Part shown: piece by piece, positions 1-12,214 of the stretch
Layout of the letters: each line of letters starts with the position of its first letter
Position numbering within the stretch: the stretch's first letter is position 1
Source of the DNA: Glycine soja
Lineage: Eukaryota > Streptophyta > Magnoliopsida > Fabales > Fabaceae
Assembly (NCBI RefSeq): GCF_004193775.1
Contig: NC_041016.1
Location: 31,756,120 to 31,820,119, forward strand
DNA length: 64,000 bases
Direction of reading: 5' to 3'
The notes under the pieces: generated by a model
Seen by the model: only the letters and a program-made list of their open reading frames with translations
The model's database searches: none
Told to the model about the DNA's origin: nothing
Position numbers and translations under genes: made by a program

Positions 1-876
1 TTGTTTTGCCCCAGATATCAAGATTGGGTTCCCACGATAAAAGACCCCATTGAAACACAACCTTAGACTTTTTTGAACCTTGACCTATCAAAAGAATCCT
101 CATCCTTTCCCCCGAAGCAAAGGACAGCGGAATCTCCTCAAGGGAGAGCAAATAGAATGCCGAAACTTGATTTCCCAAAGAAATGAAAGGAGGAAGTAGA
201 AAGAAAAGGGAGAAACGAAAAGAAAAGAACGAAAAAGAACAATAAAAAAGAAATAAAAAGAAGGATTCTCGATCGAAGATCGAAAGGAAGTGAAAATGGA
301 AAAGATCGTAGGAAAACAGAGTAATTCTCGATCAATGAAAGAAAGGGAATGGAAAATCTTCAGACCAGATAAATTTTCGGCAAAATAAGTGACTGTCGGC
401 AAAGGAAAACCCATTTTTGGTGTCTCTTCCTTTCGAATTGCCATTCAAAGTCATTCTCGACTGGCGATATCCCACCCCACATGAGCAAAGAGGAAAAGAC
501 CGAAACACCCAGCTTCCTCTCCAAAAAACACTACACTCGAGAAAATCCTATTGGTCTGTGATCGTACGTTTGATCTTTGATTCGATAGGAAGTCGTGTGC
601 AAAATAGAGTCATGGTGCAGTTATGGTTTGGGAATAGGATAAAACACTATGAGTGATTTATTTTCAGCTTAGCCCGATGTTTCCCCTGCATGTTCATTTA
701 AAAGCTAAAAGTTGACATCCTGCCCTTCATTCTCGGTCACAAGGAAGATTACCCATGGCACAAGTATATTGTTTCTCTAAGATATGGTGCTCTTGCGAAT
801 GATTTATTTTTCTTTACAAAAAGCATGTTTGCCTTTCAGGTGGAAAAACCCGGTGGACCGTTCGGTCCTGCCAACC
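1..876. other. Unassigned sequence upstream of satellite
   Basis: I recognise no gene here. The stretch at about 180-300 is strongly purine-rich on the plus strand (AG-rich runs), and the open frames over it look like a by-product of that composition. The last ~30 bases before the satellite (GGTGGACCGTTCGGTCCTG region) do not match the repeat unit, so the array edge is close to 877. Confidence 0.5.
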
Positions 877-3800
877 ACTTTTTTCGGAACCCCATGAATT
901 TCATTGCCTAGCGCTGTTCATGTGTCCTCCACCTTAGAGTTTGGAGCTATGTTTCATGATTGCCTAAGTGCGGACCCTCAAGGCAATCCTGCATTCTCCC
1001 ACCTTTTTCGGAGCCCCATGAATGTCATTGCCTAGTGCTGTTCATGTATCCTCCACCTTCGAGTTTGGAGCTATGTTTCATGATTGCCTAAGTGCGGACC
1101 CTCAAGGCAATCCTCCATTCTCCCCCTTTTTTCGGAGCCCCATGAATGTTATTGCCTAGCGCTGTTCATGTGTCCTCCACCTTCGAGTTTGGAGCTATGT
1201 TTCATGATTGCCTAAGTGCGGACCCTCAAGGCAATCCTCCATACTCCAACTTTTTCGGAGCCCCATGAATGTCATTGCCTAGCGCTGTTCATGTGTCCTC
1301 CACCTTCGAGTTTGGAGCTATGTTTCATGATTGCCTAAGTGCGGACCCTTAAGGCAATCCTCCATTATCCCACCTTTTTCGGAGCCCCATGAATGTCATT
1401 GCCTAGCGCTGTTCATGTGTCCTTTACCTTCGAGTTTGGAGCTATGTATCATGATAACCTTAGTGCGGACCCTCAAGGAAATCCTCCATTCTCCCACCAT
1501 TTTCGGAGCACCATGAATGTTATTGCCTAGCGCTATTCATGTGTCCTCCACCTTCGAGTTTGGACCTCTGTTTCATGATTGCCTAAGTGCGGACCCTCAA
1601 GGCAATCCTCCATTCTCCCCCTTTTTTCGGAGCCCCATGAATGTTATTGCTTAGCGCTGTTCATGTGTCCTCCACCTTCGAGTTTGGAGCTATGTTTCAT
1701 GATTGCCTAAGTGCGGACCCTCAAGGCATTCCTCCATACTCCAACTTTTTCGAAGCCCCATGAATGTCATTGCCTAGCGCTGTTCATGTGTCCTCCACCT
1801 TCGAGTTTGGAGCTATGTTTCATGATTGCCTAAGTGCGGACCCTCAAGTCAATCCTCCATACTCCAACTTTTTCGGAGCCCCATGAATGTCATTGCCTAG
1901 CGCTGTTCATGTGTCCTCCACCTTCGAGTTTGGAGCTATGTTTCATGATTGCCTAAGTGCGGACCCTTAAGGCAATCCTCCATTATCCCACCTTTTTCGG
2001 AGCCCCATGAATGTCATTGCCTAGCGCTGTTCATGTGTCCTTGACCTTCGAGTTTGGAGCTATGTATCATGATAACCTTAGTGCGGACCCTCAAGGCAAT
2101 CCTCCATTCTCCCACCATTTTCGGAGCACCATGAATGTTATTGCCTAGCGCTATTCATGTGTCCTCCACCTTCGAGTTTGGACCTCTGTTTCATGATTGC
2201 CTAAGTGCGGACCCTTAAGACAATCCTCCATTCTCCCCCTTTTTTCGGAGCCCCATGAATGTTATTGCCTAGCGCTATTCATGTGTCCTCCACCTTCGAG
2301 TTTGGAGCTATGTTTCATGATTGCCTAAGTGCGGACCCTCAAGGCAATCCTCCATTCTCCCCCTTTTTCGGAGCCCCATGAATGTTATTGCCTAGCGCTG
2401 TTCATGTGTCCTCCACCTTCGAGTTTGGAGCTATGTTTCATGATTGCCTAAGTGCGGACCCTCAAGGCAATCCTCCATTCTCCCCCTTTTTCGGAGCCCC
2501 ATGAATGTTATTGCCTAGCGCTGTTCATGTGTCCTCCCCTTTCGAGTTTGAAGCTATATTTCATGATTGCCTAAGTGCGGACCCTCAAGGCAATCCTCCA
2601 TTCTCCCCCTTTTTCAGAGCCCCATGAATGTTATTGCCTAGCGCTGTTCATGTGTCCTCCACCTTCGAGTTTGGAGCTATGTTTCATGATTGCCTAAGTG
2701 CGGACCCTCAACGCAATCCTCCATTCTCCCCCTTTTTCGGAGCCCCATGAATGTTATTGGCTAGCGCTGTTCATGTGTCCTCCACCTTCGAGTTTGGAGC
2801 TATGTTTCATGATTGCCTAAGTGCGGACCCTCAAGGCAATCCTCCATACTCCAACTTTTTCGGAGCCCCATGAATGTTATTGCCTAGCGCTGTTCATGTG
2901 TCCTCCACCTTCGAGTTTGGAGCTATGTTTCATGATTGCCTTAGTGCGGACCCTCAACGCAATCATCCATTATCCCACCTTTTTCGGAGCCCCATGAATG
3001 TCATTGCCTAGCGCTGTTCATGTGTCCTTGACCTTCGAGTTTGGAGCTATGCATCATGATTGCCTTAGTGCGGACCCTCAAGGCAATCCTCCATTCTCCC
3101 ACCATTTTCGGAGCCCCATGAATGTTATTGCCTAGCGCTGTTCATGTGTCCTCCACCTTCGAGTTTGGACCTATGTTTCATGATTCCCTAAGTGCGGACC
3201 CTCAAGGCAATCCTCCATTCTCCTCCTTTTTTCGGAGCCCCATGAATGTTATTGCCTAGCGCTGTTCATGTGTCCTCCACCTTCGAGTTTGGAGCTATGT
3301 TTCATGATTGCCTAAGTGCGGACCCTCAAGGCAGTCCTCCATTCTCCCCCTTTTTCGGAGCCCCATGAATGTTATTGCCTAGCGCTGTTCATGTGTCCTC
3401 CATCTTCGAGTTTGAAGCTATGTTTCATGATTGCCTAAGTGCGGACCCTCGAGGCAATCCTCCATTCTCCCCCTTTTTCAGAGCCCCATGAATGTTATTG
3501 CCTAGCGCTGTTCATGTGTCCTCCACCTTCGAGTTTGGAGCTATGTTTCATGATTGCCTAAGTGCGGACCCTCAATGCAATCCTCCATTCTCCCCCTTTT
3601 TCGGAGCCCCATGAATGTTATTGGCTAGCGCTGTTAATGTGTCCTCCACCTTCGAGTTTGGAGCTATGTTTCATGATTGCCTAAGTGCGGACCCTCAAGG
3701 CAATCCTCCATCCTCCAACTTTTTCGGAGCCCCATGAATGTCATTGCCTAGCGCTGTTCATGTGTCCTCCACCTTCGAGTTTGGAGCTATGTTTCATGAT

Positions 3801-6800
3801 TGCCTTAGTGCGGACCCTCAACGCAATCATCCATTATCCCACCTTTTTCGGAGCCCCATGAATGTCATTGCCTAGCGCTGTTCATGTGTCCTTGACCTTC
3901 GAGTTTGGAGCTATGCATCATGATTGCCTTAGTGCGGACCCTCAAGGCAATCCTCCATTCTCCCACCATTTTCGGAGCACCATGAATGTTATTGCCTAGC
4001 GCTATTCATGTGTCCTCCACCTTCGAGTTTGGACCTCTGTTTCATGATTGCCTAAGTGCGGACCCTTAAGACAATCCTCCATTCTCCCCCTTTTTTCGGA
4101 GCCCCATGAATGTTATTGCCTAGCGCTATTCATGTGTCCTCCACCTTCGAGTTTGGAGCTATGTTTCATGATTGCCTAAGTGCGGACCCTCAAGGCAATC
4201 CTCCATTCTCCCCCTTTTTCGGAGCCCCATGAATGTTATTGCCTAGCGCTGTTCATGTGTCCTCCACCTTCGAGTTTGGAGCTATGTTTCATGATTGCCT
4301 AAGTGCGGACCCTCAAGGCAATCCTCCATTCTCCCCCTTTTTCGGAGCCCCATGAATGTTATTGCCTAGCGCTGTTCATGTGTCCTCCCCTTTCGAGTTT
4401 GAAGCTATATTTCATGATTGCCTAAGTGCGGACCCTCAAGGCAATCCTCCATTCTCCCCCTTTTTCAGAGCCCCATGAATGTTATTGCCTAGCGCTGTTC
4501 ATGTGTCCTCCACCTTCGAGTTTGGAGCTATGTTTCATGATTGCCTAAGTGCGGACCCTCAACGCAATCCTCCATTCTCCCCCTTTTTCGGAGCCCCATG
4601 AATGTTATTGGCTAGCGCTGTTCATGTGTCCTCCACCTTCGAGTTTGGAGCTATGTTTCATGATTGCCTAAGTGCGGACCCTCAAGGCAATCCTCCATAC
4701 TCCAACTTTTTCGGAGCCCCATGAATGTTATTGCCTAGCGCTGTTCATGTGTCCTCCACCTTCGAGTTTGGAGCTATGTTTCATGATTGCCTTAGTGCGG
4801 ACCCTCAACGCAATCATCCATTATCCCACCTTTTTCGGAGCCCCATGAATGTCATTGCCTAGCGCTGTTCATGTGTCCTTGACCTTCGAGTTTGGAGCTA
4901 TGCATCATGATTGCCTTAGTGCGGACCCTCAAGGCAATCCTCCATTCTCCCACCATTTTCGGAGCCCCATGAATGTTATTGCCTAGCGCTGTTCATGTGT
5001 CCTCCATCTTCGAGTTTGAAGCTATGTTTCATGATTGCCTAAGTGCGGACCCTCGAGGCAATCCTCCATTCTCCCCCTTTTTCAGAGCCCCATGAATGTT
5101 ATTGCCTAGCGCTGTTCATGTGTCCTCCACCTTCGAGTTTGGAGCTATGTTTCATGATTGCCTAAGTGCGGACCCTCAATGCAATCCTCCATTCTCCCCC
5201 TTTTTCGGAGCCCCATGAATGTTATTGGCTAGCGCTGTTAATGTGTCCTCCACCTTCGAGTTTGGAGCTATGTTTCATGATTGCCTAAGTGCGGACCCTC
5301 AAGGCAATCCTCCATCCTCCAACTTTTTCGGAGCCCCATGAATGTCATTGCCTAGCGCTGTTCATGTGTCCTCCACCTTCGAGTTTGGAGCTATGTTTCA
5401 TGATTGCCTTAGTGCGGACCCTCAACGCAATCATCCATTATCCCACCTTTTTCGGAGCCCCATGAATGTCATTGCCTAGCGCTGTTCATGTGTCCTTGAC
5501 CTTCGAGTTTGGAGCTATGCATCATGATTGCCTTAGTGCGGACCCTCAAGGCAATCCTCCATTCTCCCACCATTTTCGGAGCCCCATGAATGTTATTGCC
5601 TAGCGCTGTTCATGTGTCCTCCACCTTCGAGTTTGGACCTATGTTTCATGATTCCCTAAGTGCGGACCCTCAAGGCAATCCTCCATTCTCCTCCTTTTTT
5701 CGGAGCCCCATGAATGTTATTGCCTAGCGCTGTTCATGTGTCCTCCACCTTCGAGTTTGGAGCTATGTTTCATGATTGCCTAAGTGCGGACCCTCAAGGC
5801 AATCCTCCATTCTCCCCCTTTTTCGGAGCCCCATGAATGTTATTGCCTAGCGCTGTTCATGTGTCCTCCCCTTTCGAGTTTGAAGCTATATTTCATGATT
5901 GCCTAAGTGCGGACCCTCAAGGCAATCCTCCATTCTCCCCCTTTTTCAGAGCCCCATGAATGTTATTGCCTAGCGCTGTTCATGTGTCCTCCACCTTCGA
6001 GTTTGGAGCTATGTTTCATGATTGCCTAAGTGCGGACCCTCAACGCAATCCTCCATTCTCCCCCTTTTTCGGAGCCCCATGAATGTTATTGGCTAGCGCT
6101 GTTCATGTGTCCTCCACCTTCGAGTTTGGAGCTATGTTTCATGATTGCCTAAGTGCGGACCCTCAAGGCAATCCTCCATACTCCAACTTTTTCGGAGCCC
6201 CATGAATGTTATTGCCTAGCGCTGTTCATGTGTCCTCCACCTTCGAGTTTGGAGCTATGTTTCATGATTGCCTTAGTGCGGACCCTCAACGCAATCATCC
6301 ATTATCCCACCTTTTTCGGAGCCCCATGAATGTCATTGCCTAGCGCTGTTCATGTGTCCTTGACCTTCGAGTTTGGAGCTATGCATCATGATTGCCTTAG
6401 TGCGGACCCTCAAGGCAATCCTCCATTCTCCCACCATTTTCGGAGCCCCATGAATGTTATTGCCTAGCGCTGTTCATGTGTCCTCCACCTTCGAGTTTGG
6501 ACCTATGTTTCATGATTCCCTAAGTGCGGACCCTCAAGGCAATTCTCCATTCTCCTCCTTTTTTCGGAGCCCCATGAATGTTATTGCCTAGCGCTGTTCA
6601 TGTGTCCTCCACCTTCGAGTTTGGAGCTATGTTTCATGATTGCCTAAGTGCGGACCCTCAAGGCAGTCCTCCATTCTCCCCCTTTTTCGGAGCCCTATGA
6701 ATGTTATTGCCTAGCGCTGTTCATGTGTCCTCCCCTTTCGAGTTTGAAGCTATATTTCATGATTGCCTAAGTGCGGACCCTCAAGGCAATCCTCCATTCT

Positions 6801-9051
6801 CCCCCTTTTTCAGAGCCCCATGAATGTTATTGCCTAGCGCTGTTCATGTGTCCTCCACCTTCGAGTTTGGAGCTATGTTTCATGATTGCCTAAGTGCGGA
6901 CCCTCAACGCAATCCTCCATTCTCCCCCTTTTTCGGGGCCCCATGAATGTTAGTGGCTAGCGCTGTTCATGTGTCCTCCACCTTCGAGTTTGGAGCTATG
7001 TTTCATGATTGCCTAAGTGCGGACCCTCAAGGCAATCCTCCTTACTCCAACTTTTTCGGAGCCCCATGAATGTCATTGCCTAGCGCTGTTCATGTATCCT
7101 CCACCTTCGTGTTTGGAGCTATGTTTCATGATTGCCTTAGTGCGGACCCTCAAGGCAATCATCCATTATCCCACCTTTTTCGAAGCCCCATGAATGTCAT
7201 TGCCTAGCGCTGTTCATGTGTCCTTGACCTTCGAGTTTGGAGCTATGTATCATGATTGCCTTAGTGCGGACCCTCAAGGCAATCCTCCATTCTCCCACCA
7301 TTTTCGGAGCCCCATGAATGTTATTGCCTAGCGCTGTTCATGTGTCCTTGACCTTCGAGTTTGGAGCTATGTATCATGATTGCCTTAGTGCGGACCCTCA
7401 AGGCAATCCTCCATTCTCCCACCATTTTCGGAGCCCCATGAATGTTATTGCCTAGCGCTATTCATGTGTCCTCCACCTTCGAGTTTGGAGCTATGTTTCA
7501 TGATTGCCTAAGTGCGGACCCTTAAGGCAATCCTCCATTATCCCACCTTTTTCGGAGCCCCATGAATGTCATTGCCTAGCGCTGTTCATGTGTCCTTGAC
7601 CTTCGAGTTTGGAGCTATGTATCATGATAACCTTAGTGCGGACCCTCAAGGCAATCCTCCATTCTCCCACCATTTTCGGAGCACCATGAATGTTATTGCC
7701 TAGCGCTATTCATGTGTCCTCCACCTTCGAGTTTGGACCTCTGTTTCATGATTGCCTAAGTGCGGACCCTTAAGACAATCCTCCATTCTCCCCCTTTTTT
7801 CGGAGCCCCATGAATGTTATTGCCTAGCGCTATTCATGTGTCCTCCACCTTCGAGTTTGGAGCTATGTTTCATGATTGCCTAAGTGCGGACCCTCAAGGC
7901 AATCCTCCATTCTCCCCCTTTTTCGGAGCCCCATGAATGTTATTGCCTAGCGCTGTTCATGTGTCCTCCACCTTCGAGTTTGAAGCTATGTTTCATGATT
8001 GCCTAAGTGCGGACCCTCGAGGCAATCCTCCATTCTGCCCCTTTTTCAGAGCCCCATGAATGTTATTGCCTAGCGCTGTTCATGTGTCCTCCACCTTCGA
8101 GTTTGGAGCTATGTTTCATGATTGCCTAAGTGCGGACCCTCAACGCAATCCTCCATTCTCCCCCTTTTTCGGAGCCCCATGAATGTTATTGGCTAGCGCT
8201 GTTCATGTGTCCTCCACCTTCGAGTTTGGAGCTATGTTTCATGATTGCCTAAGTGCGGACCCTCAAGGCAATCCTCCATACTCCAACTTTTTCGGAGCCC
8301 CATGAATGTCATTGCCTAGCGCTGTTCATGTATCCTCCACCTTCGAGTTTGGAGCTATGTTTCATGATTGCCTTAGTGCGGACCCTCAAGGCAATCATCC
8401 ATTATCCCACCTTTTTCGAAGCCCCATGAATGTCATTGCCTAGCGCTGTTCATGTGTCCTTGACCTTCGAGTTTGGAGCTATGTATCATGATTGCCTTAG
8501 CGCGGACCCTCAAGGCAATCCTCCATTCTCCCACCATTTTCGGAGCCCCATGAATGTTATTGCCTAGCGCTGTTCATGTGTCCTTGACCTTCGAGTTTGG
8601 AGCTATGTATCATGATTGCCTTAGTGCGGACCCTCAAGGCAATCCTCCATTCTCCCACCATTTTCGGAGCCCCATGAATGTTATTGCCTAGCACTATTCA
8701 TGTGTCCTCCACCTTCGAGTTTGGAGCTATGTTTCATGATTGCCTAAGTGCGGACCCTCAAGGCAATCCTCCAATCTCCCCCTTTTTCGGAGCCCCATGA
8801 ATGTTATTGGCTAGCGCTGTTCATGTGTCCTCCACCTTCGAGTTTGGAGCTGTGTTTCATGATTGCCTAAGTGTGGACCCCCAAGGCATTCCTCCATTCT
8901 CCACCTTTTTTGGAGCCCCATGAATGTTATTGCCTAGCGCTGTTCATGTGTCCTCCACCTTCGAGTTTGGAGCTATGTTTCATGAATGCCTTAGTGCGGA
9001 CCCTCAAGGCAATCTTCCATTATCCCACCTTTTTCGGAGCCCCATGAATGT
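877..9051. repeat. Satellite array, ~123-125 bp monomer, about 66 copies
   Basis: The same unit recurs head to tail across 8.2 kb. The CATGAAT landmark is at 893, then 1141, 1264, 1388, 1512 and so on to 9043, giving a 123-125 bp period and about 66 copies. Conserved blocks are CGGAGCCCCATGAATGT, TTGCCTAGCGCTGTTCATGT, CTTCGAGTTTGGAGCTATG and AAGTGCGGACCCTCAAGGC. Length variation comes mostly from a T run before CGGAGC. Copies are very similar, with recurring diagnostic variants. The period differs from the 91/92 bp centromeric satellites of soybean. It could belong to the ~120 bp soybean satellite class (STR120), but I cannot confirm that without alignment. No coding function is evident. Confidence 0.95.
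2122..6790. repeat. Higher-order repeat blocks inside the satellite
   Basis: Variant monomers recur at multiples of the monomer. The variant with GCATCATGATTGCCTT is at 3051, 3915, 4902, 5519 and 6383 (gaps 864, 987, 617, 864: 7, 8, 5 and 7 monomers). The variant with TCCTCCCCTTTCGAG is at 2532, 4383, 5864 and 6728 (gaps 1851, 1481, 864: 15, 12 and 7 monomers). The CGGAGCACC variant is at 1504, 2122, 3973 and 7677 (gaps 618, 1851, 3704). Several markers share the 1851 bp shift, so a multi-monomer block was duplicated as a unit. Confidence 0.8.
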
Positions 9052-10260
9052 TAATGAAGTATACATTTTATGTGTTAACCTTTCATGCTTAAGCTATAGG
9101 TTCATCTATCTCTATGAGATGCAAGCAAAAAGCATGAACAAAAAGGTTATGGACAATAGCCAATGTATCAATCATTGGATGATATTACCTCAATATCTAG
9201 TCCTAAGAAGACAAGTGCTTTAGCACTTAGCTCATAGTACAGAGGCAATGAAACAATTACTCAATCCTCAAGTACTGAAAGCAATCATTAGAATGTAATG
9301 TCCATGGGTTCAATAAGCAACTCATGCCATAAAGTACACAAGGGAAGAATTAAATTATCTTGTCTTAACATTCTTAATTTCTTTTGTCTTATGTTGTTAA
9401 CATTATATTTGGTTTATATGCTGAAAGTCAACTTTGAGCACGAGGCAACACTGGCAAGTTTTACTTCTTTGAAGATATGTTGCAAAAAGTGTTTGTGGTC
9501 CCCACTCTCTCTGTGCACAGTAATGACCTCGTGTAAAGTGCCAAAGCTATTAGATAACGGCTAGTTGGGATCTCTCAATGGACGAAGGTCTAAAATCTAT
9601 ACAAAGCTTGAAGATGTTCATGTTAAGGTTGTTGAATCATAAGAGAATTATTTGAGTCAAAACGAACAAAGTGTTGTAACACTGTCAGTTTAGTTGGACG
9701 AAAGAAACTTGAGCGAATTGAATGAATCTTAGCTTTTCTAAGTTAGCAAGTTTCATTGTATTTGAGCTTATTGTGTAAACACTCTTGGAGTGATTAGAAT
9801 ACATTTTCTATCAAACATCTATTATTTGTCAAAGCCAGAACTAGTTTAGTGACAAAGAATACTTGGGTTTTAATCTCATACGGGAAACTAAGGGTAATGC
9901 TAGGATGGCATAGAAAGTACTCGTTGTAGACTGAAGTGACATAGAAAATACTTGGTTATAATCAAAGAATTGATTAGTGGAACCCTTCAAGTTCTGAAGG
10001 AGAAATGGATGTAACCCAAGAGTTGGGGTGAACCAATATAAAACCTTTGTGTTTTCTTTACTGCTTCTATAACTAGTTCCTTTTTATAGTTTACTTCTAC
10101 AATATTGTGCCCAAGTTTCGCTAATTGGTTTTTAACGCACAAAGTGATTTTGAACTCCTTGGACAAACCTCATCATCCACTGATATCTATTTGAGAAAAA
10201 TTTTCAAAGTTTTTGGAAGGCTAAGTTTTATCCATCACACAATTCACCCCCCCCCCCCGC
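9052..10260. other. Unassigned flank, probably decayed copia LTR
   Basis: No gene is recognisable. The right part ends in a C-rich run (10248-10262) followed by GTGTGTTTTAGGTACTTTAG and GGTAATAGAGC. This resembles the LTR-end and primer-binding-site region of plant copia elements, and a gag fragment follows directly. I therefore read some of 9290-10200 as a worn copia LTR on the plus strand. The left boundary is not visible and the 9052-9290 portion is unassigned. Confidence 0.35.
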
Positions 10261-10355
10261 CCCGTCTAGTGTGTTTTAGGTACTTTAGTTGGTAATAGAG
10301 CTTGTTCTCTGGGCTGAGCTCTTGATAGGGTAGAGGAAAGAAAATTCATAAAATG

Positions 10356-10670
10356 ATGGAAGAAGGATTTTCTATGAACAAGCCTCCCATGTTCAAGAGA
10401 GGCAACTTTGAATACTAGAAGGAAAGAATAATTGTCTTCTTTGAATCCACTCACATTGATATATAGGATGTTGTAGAAAATAACAATCACAATCCTTTAG
10501 ATGCTCAGAAGAGCAATATCCCCAGGGACAAATGCACAAATGATCATGCGTAAGGAACACTCTACTATGTGCTTTATCACAAGAAGAATATTCCAAAGTT
10601 CATAACTTTAGAAGCACCTAACAGATGTGGGACACCCTATATTCCACATTTTGTTATTAAAATGAGCAAA
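10356..10670 (+). pseudogene. Copia gag fragment (UBN2/DUF4219-like), decayed
   Basis: Plus-strand conceptual translation begins with a pattern of the kind NKPPMFKRGNFEY, then a KERIIVFFESTHIDI-like stretch and DVVENN. This is the usual start of plant copia gag (P-P-x-F-x-G-x-x-Y-x-x-W...). Further on, RCGTPYI corresponds to the M-W-D-T-L block. In-frame stops replace the conserved Trp after Y, and there are frameshifts, so nothing here can be expressed as a capsid protein. It sits immediately after the primer-binding-site-like GGTAATAGAGC, as expected for a 5' fragment of a copia element. The rest of the element is absent. Confidence 0.65.
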
Positions 10671-10779
10671 AGGCCCATAGCACTTCACTCAACTTTTTCT
10701 TCTAATCATTTCTGAAGAGTGTGATTTATAGGCCCAGCCTACCATGGTTCCAAGCACTAGTGAAGGCCACTTGTGGGAT

Positions 10780-11140
10780 TTGGAAGTATTTATTCATTGG
10801 TCCAATCTACCAAATTGTGAAAAAAATTGGGAGTGAGAATCATTTACACAGGTCATTTTCCCAATTTCCACCTTGAGGACAAGGTGGCACTAGAGTCTAT
10901 TGTAGGAAAAAAAAAATAGGATAGGGAACAATAAATCATTCCCAAGAGGATCTCAACTCAATGTAACAAAATATGTCTCATTGTAATAGAATATAGTAAT
11001 GGTTAGTTAGTTAAAGGTGAGGTTGTAACATCCTAGAGAGAGACAACCTATTGGAGGTTTTGGAGAGTTGAGGTCTCTTGACACCTAGTTATCACTTGAT
11101 TCTTTCTGCCCTTGCCTAGAAGAAATATTACATTGGTATC
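10780..11140 (+). mobile_element. Ty3 3' remnant: chromodomain tail plus LTR scrap
   Basis: At about 10790-10905 the plus strand reads LVQ..., then HFPNFHLEDKVALE. This matches the C-terminal end of a chromodomain-bearing Ty3 polyprotein, where a V-Q-W motif is followed by a hydrophobic-acidic tail ending just before the LTR. The stretch 10910-11140 follows in the position of a 3' LTR, but I cannot find a second copy or clear ends. The conserved Trp of the chromodomain is lost. This is a different copy from C1 downstream. Confidence 0.45.
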
Positions 11141-11315
11141 TGTTGGGAATTTAAGGTTCTGTAATTAATAAGTTTTTTCATTCTTTCTATCTTTTCTAAT
11201 CTAGTTCTATTAGAATGTTAGAAACAAAATTTTTAGTGTAGTATAATTTTCAAATATGATTTATAACAATGATTAATTCTTTAAGTAGTTTCTAACCAAA
11301 TTCTACTTGTCCTAG

Positions 11316-11692
11316 CTTTGTATTCTCTCTATATTAATTGTGATGGAAAGCTTGTAACTTCTGATGGAAATAAGATGTATGATGATGATTCGAGTGAGAC
11401 TGGACCAACTAGATTTCATAAGGTTGGAACGAACCGGGCACTTATCAACAGTGGTCATTTCTTTGATAGTGATCGTGCAAACTACTATACTTGGACTAAT
11501 ACAACAAAGCTTGCAATGGACAATTCTAAACTATACATGAATGCACGTGTTTCTCCAAATTCTTTGACCTATTATGGATTTTGCCTAGGAAATGGAAACT
11601 ACATAGTAAATCTTCATTTTGCTGAAATAATGTTTACAGATGATAAAACATATAGCAGCCTCAGAAGGAGTGTATTTGATATCTACATTCAG
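11316..11692 (+). pseudogene. Receptor-like kinase exon: malectin-like domain (part 1)
   Basis: An open exon begins after the acceptor ...TGTCCTAG and ends before the donor GTCTAT. It encodes YSLYINCDGK, TSDGNKMYDDDSSETGP, DYYTWTNTTKL-like and YYGFCLGNGNY, then NLHFAEIMFTDDKTYSSL and VFDIYIQ. These are hallmarks of the malectin-like ectodomain in LRR receptor kinases of subfamily VIII-2 (the At1g53430/RFK1-like group). That domain is extracellular and thought to bind carbohydrate or peptide ligands. The exon itself has no stop, but the next coding exon is 7 kb away across a retrotransposon, and downstream exons carry lesions. The 5' leucine-rich-repeat exons are not in this window. Confidence 0.85.
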
Positions 11693-11778
11693 GTCTATAT
11701 TTTTATCATTTTCCTAAGTTGATCAACCACATGTTAAATATTGACAAAGTTGGTACAAGTCTCTTTGGGAAATTCATG

Positions 11779-12186
11779 TGTTAGGAAACAAGTAGCTGAC
11801 CCATAATGTGCCATTGGAGATGTAGCAGCAGACAAGCAACACACCCTAGGGAACACGAGAAAACGACCCAACATGCAATCAACCCACCCAAGCATCTTAA
11901 ATTGCGTCTAACAAAATCGATGGGCTGGCAGGATTCTATTGGTTGTGAAGAATATGCTGTCAGGAGCTTGTCTATCCATCATCTTTGCGCGCCATGCACC
12001 ATGCATTTCGTTATGCTTTTCGGTTATTTCTTTTCGTGTAGGTTGTTACAACATCAATGTATGATGCCTATATATAGCAATTATTGTGTAATGAAAGCAC
12101 AAATGAATAAGAACATTTTCCTTCCCTATCTCTTTTCTTGGAGGCTCCAAGTCCTTGAATTCTAGGGCTATTCTCGGGTCATAACA
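11779..12186 (+). repeat. C1 5' LTR (408 bp)
   Basis: It begins TGTTAGG and ends CATAACA. A TATA-like TATATATAG lies near 12069-12077. The sequence is colinear with 17086-17342 plus 18631-18745. The adjacent TATCTGGTGTTTTCATTGGG (from 12187) sits where a primer-binding site belongs. Confidence 0.85.
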
Positions 12187-12214
12187 TATCTGGTGTTTTC
12201 ATTGGGAGACTCGT

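Noticed and set aside
100..656. Possible small genes on both strands in the first 700 bp
   Set aside because: The frames follow an AG-rich composition run. There is no recognisable domain and no splice or promoter context.
877..9051. CRISPR-like array
   Set aside because: The units are 123-125 bp with no conserved-repeat/unique-spacer alternation, and the context is a plant nuclear genome.
1331..9223. Short open frames across the satellite (for example 1331-1516 and 8924-9223)
   Set aside because: They restate the repeat unit, start at the recurrent ATG in the monomer or at its edge, and end at random variants. No protein family is recognisable.
10248..10262. C-run as a G-quadruplex or regulatory element
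   Set aside because: It is a single homopolymer-like run next to a worn copia primer-site region, and its length may be a sequencing uncertainty.
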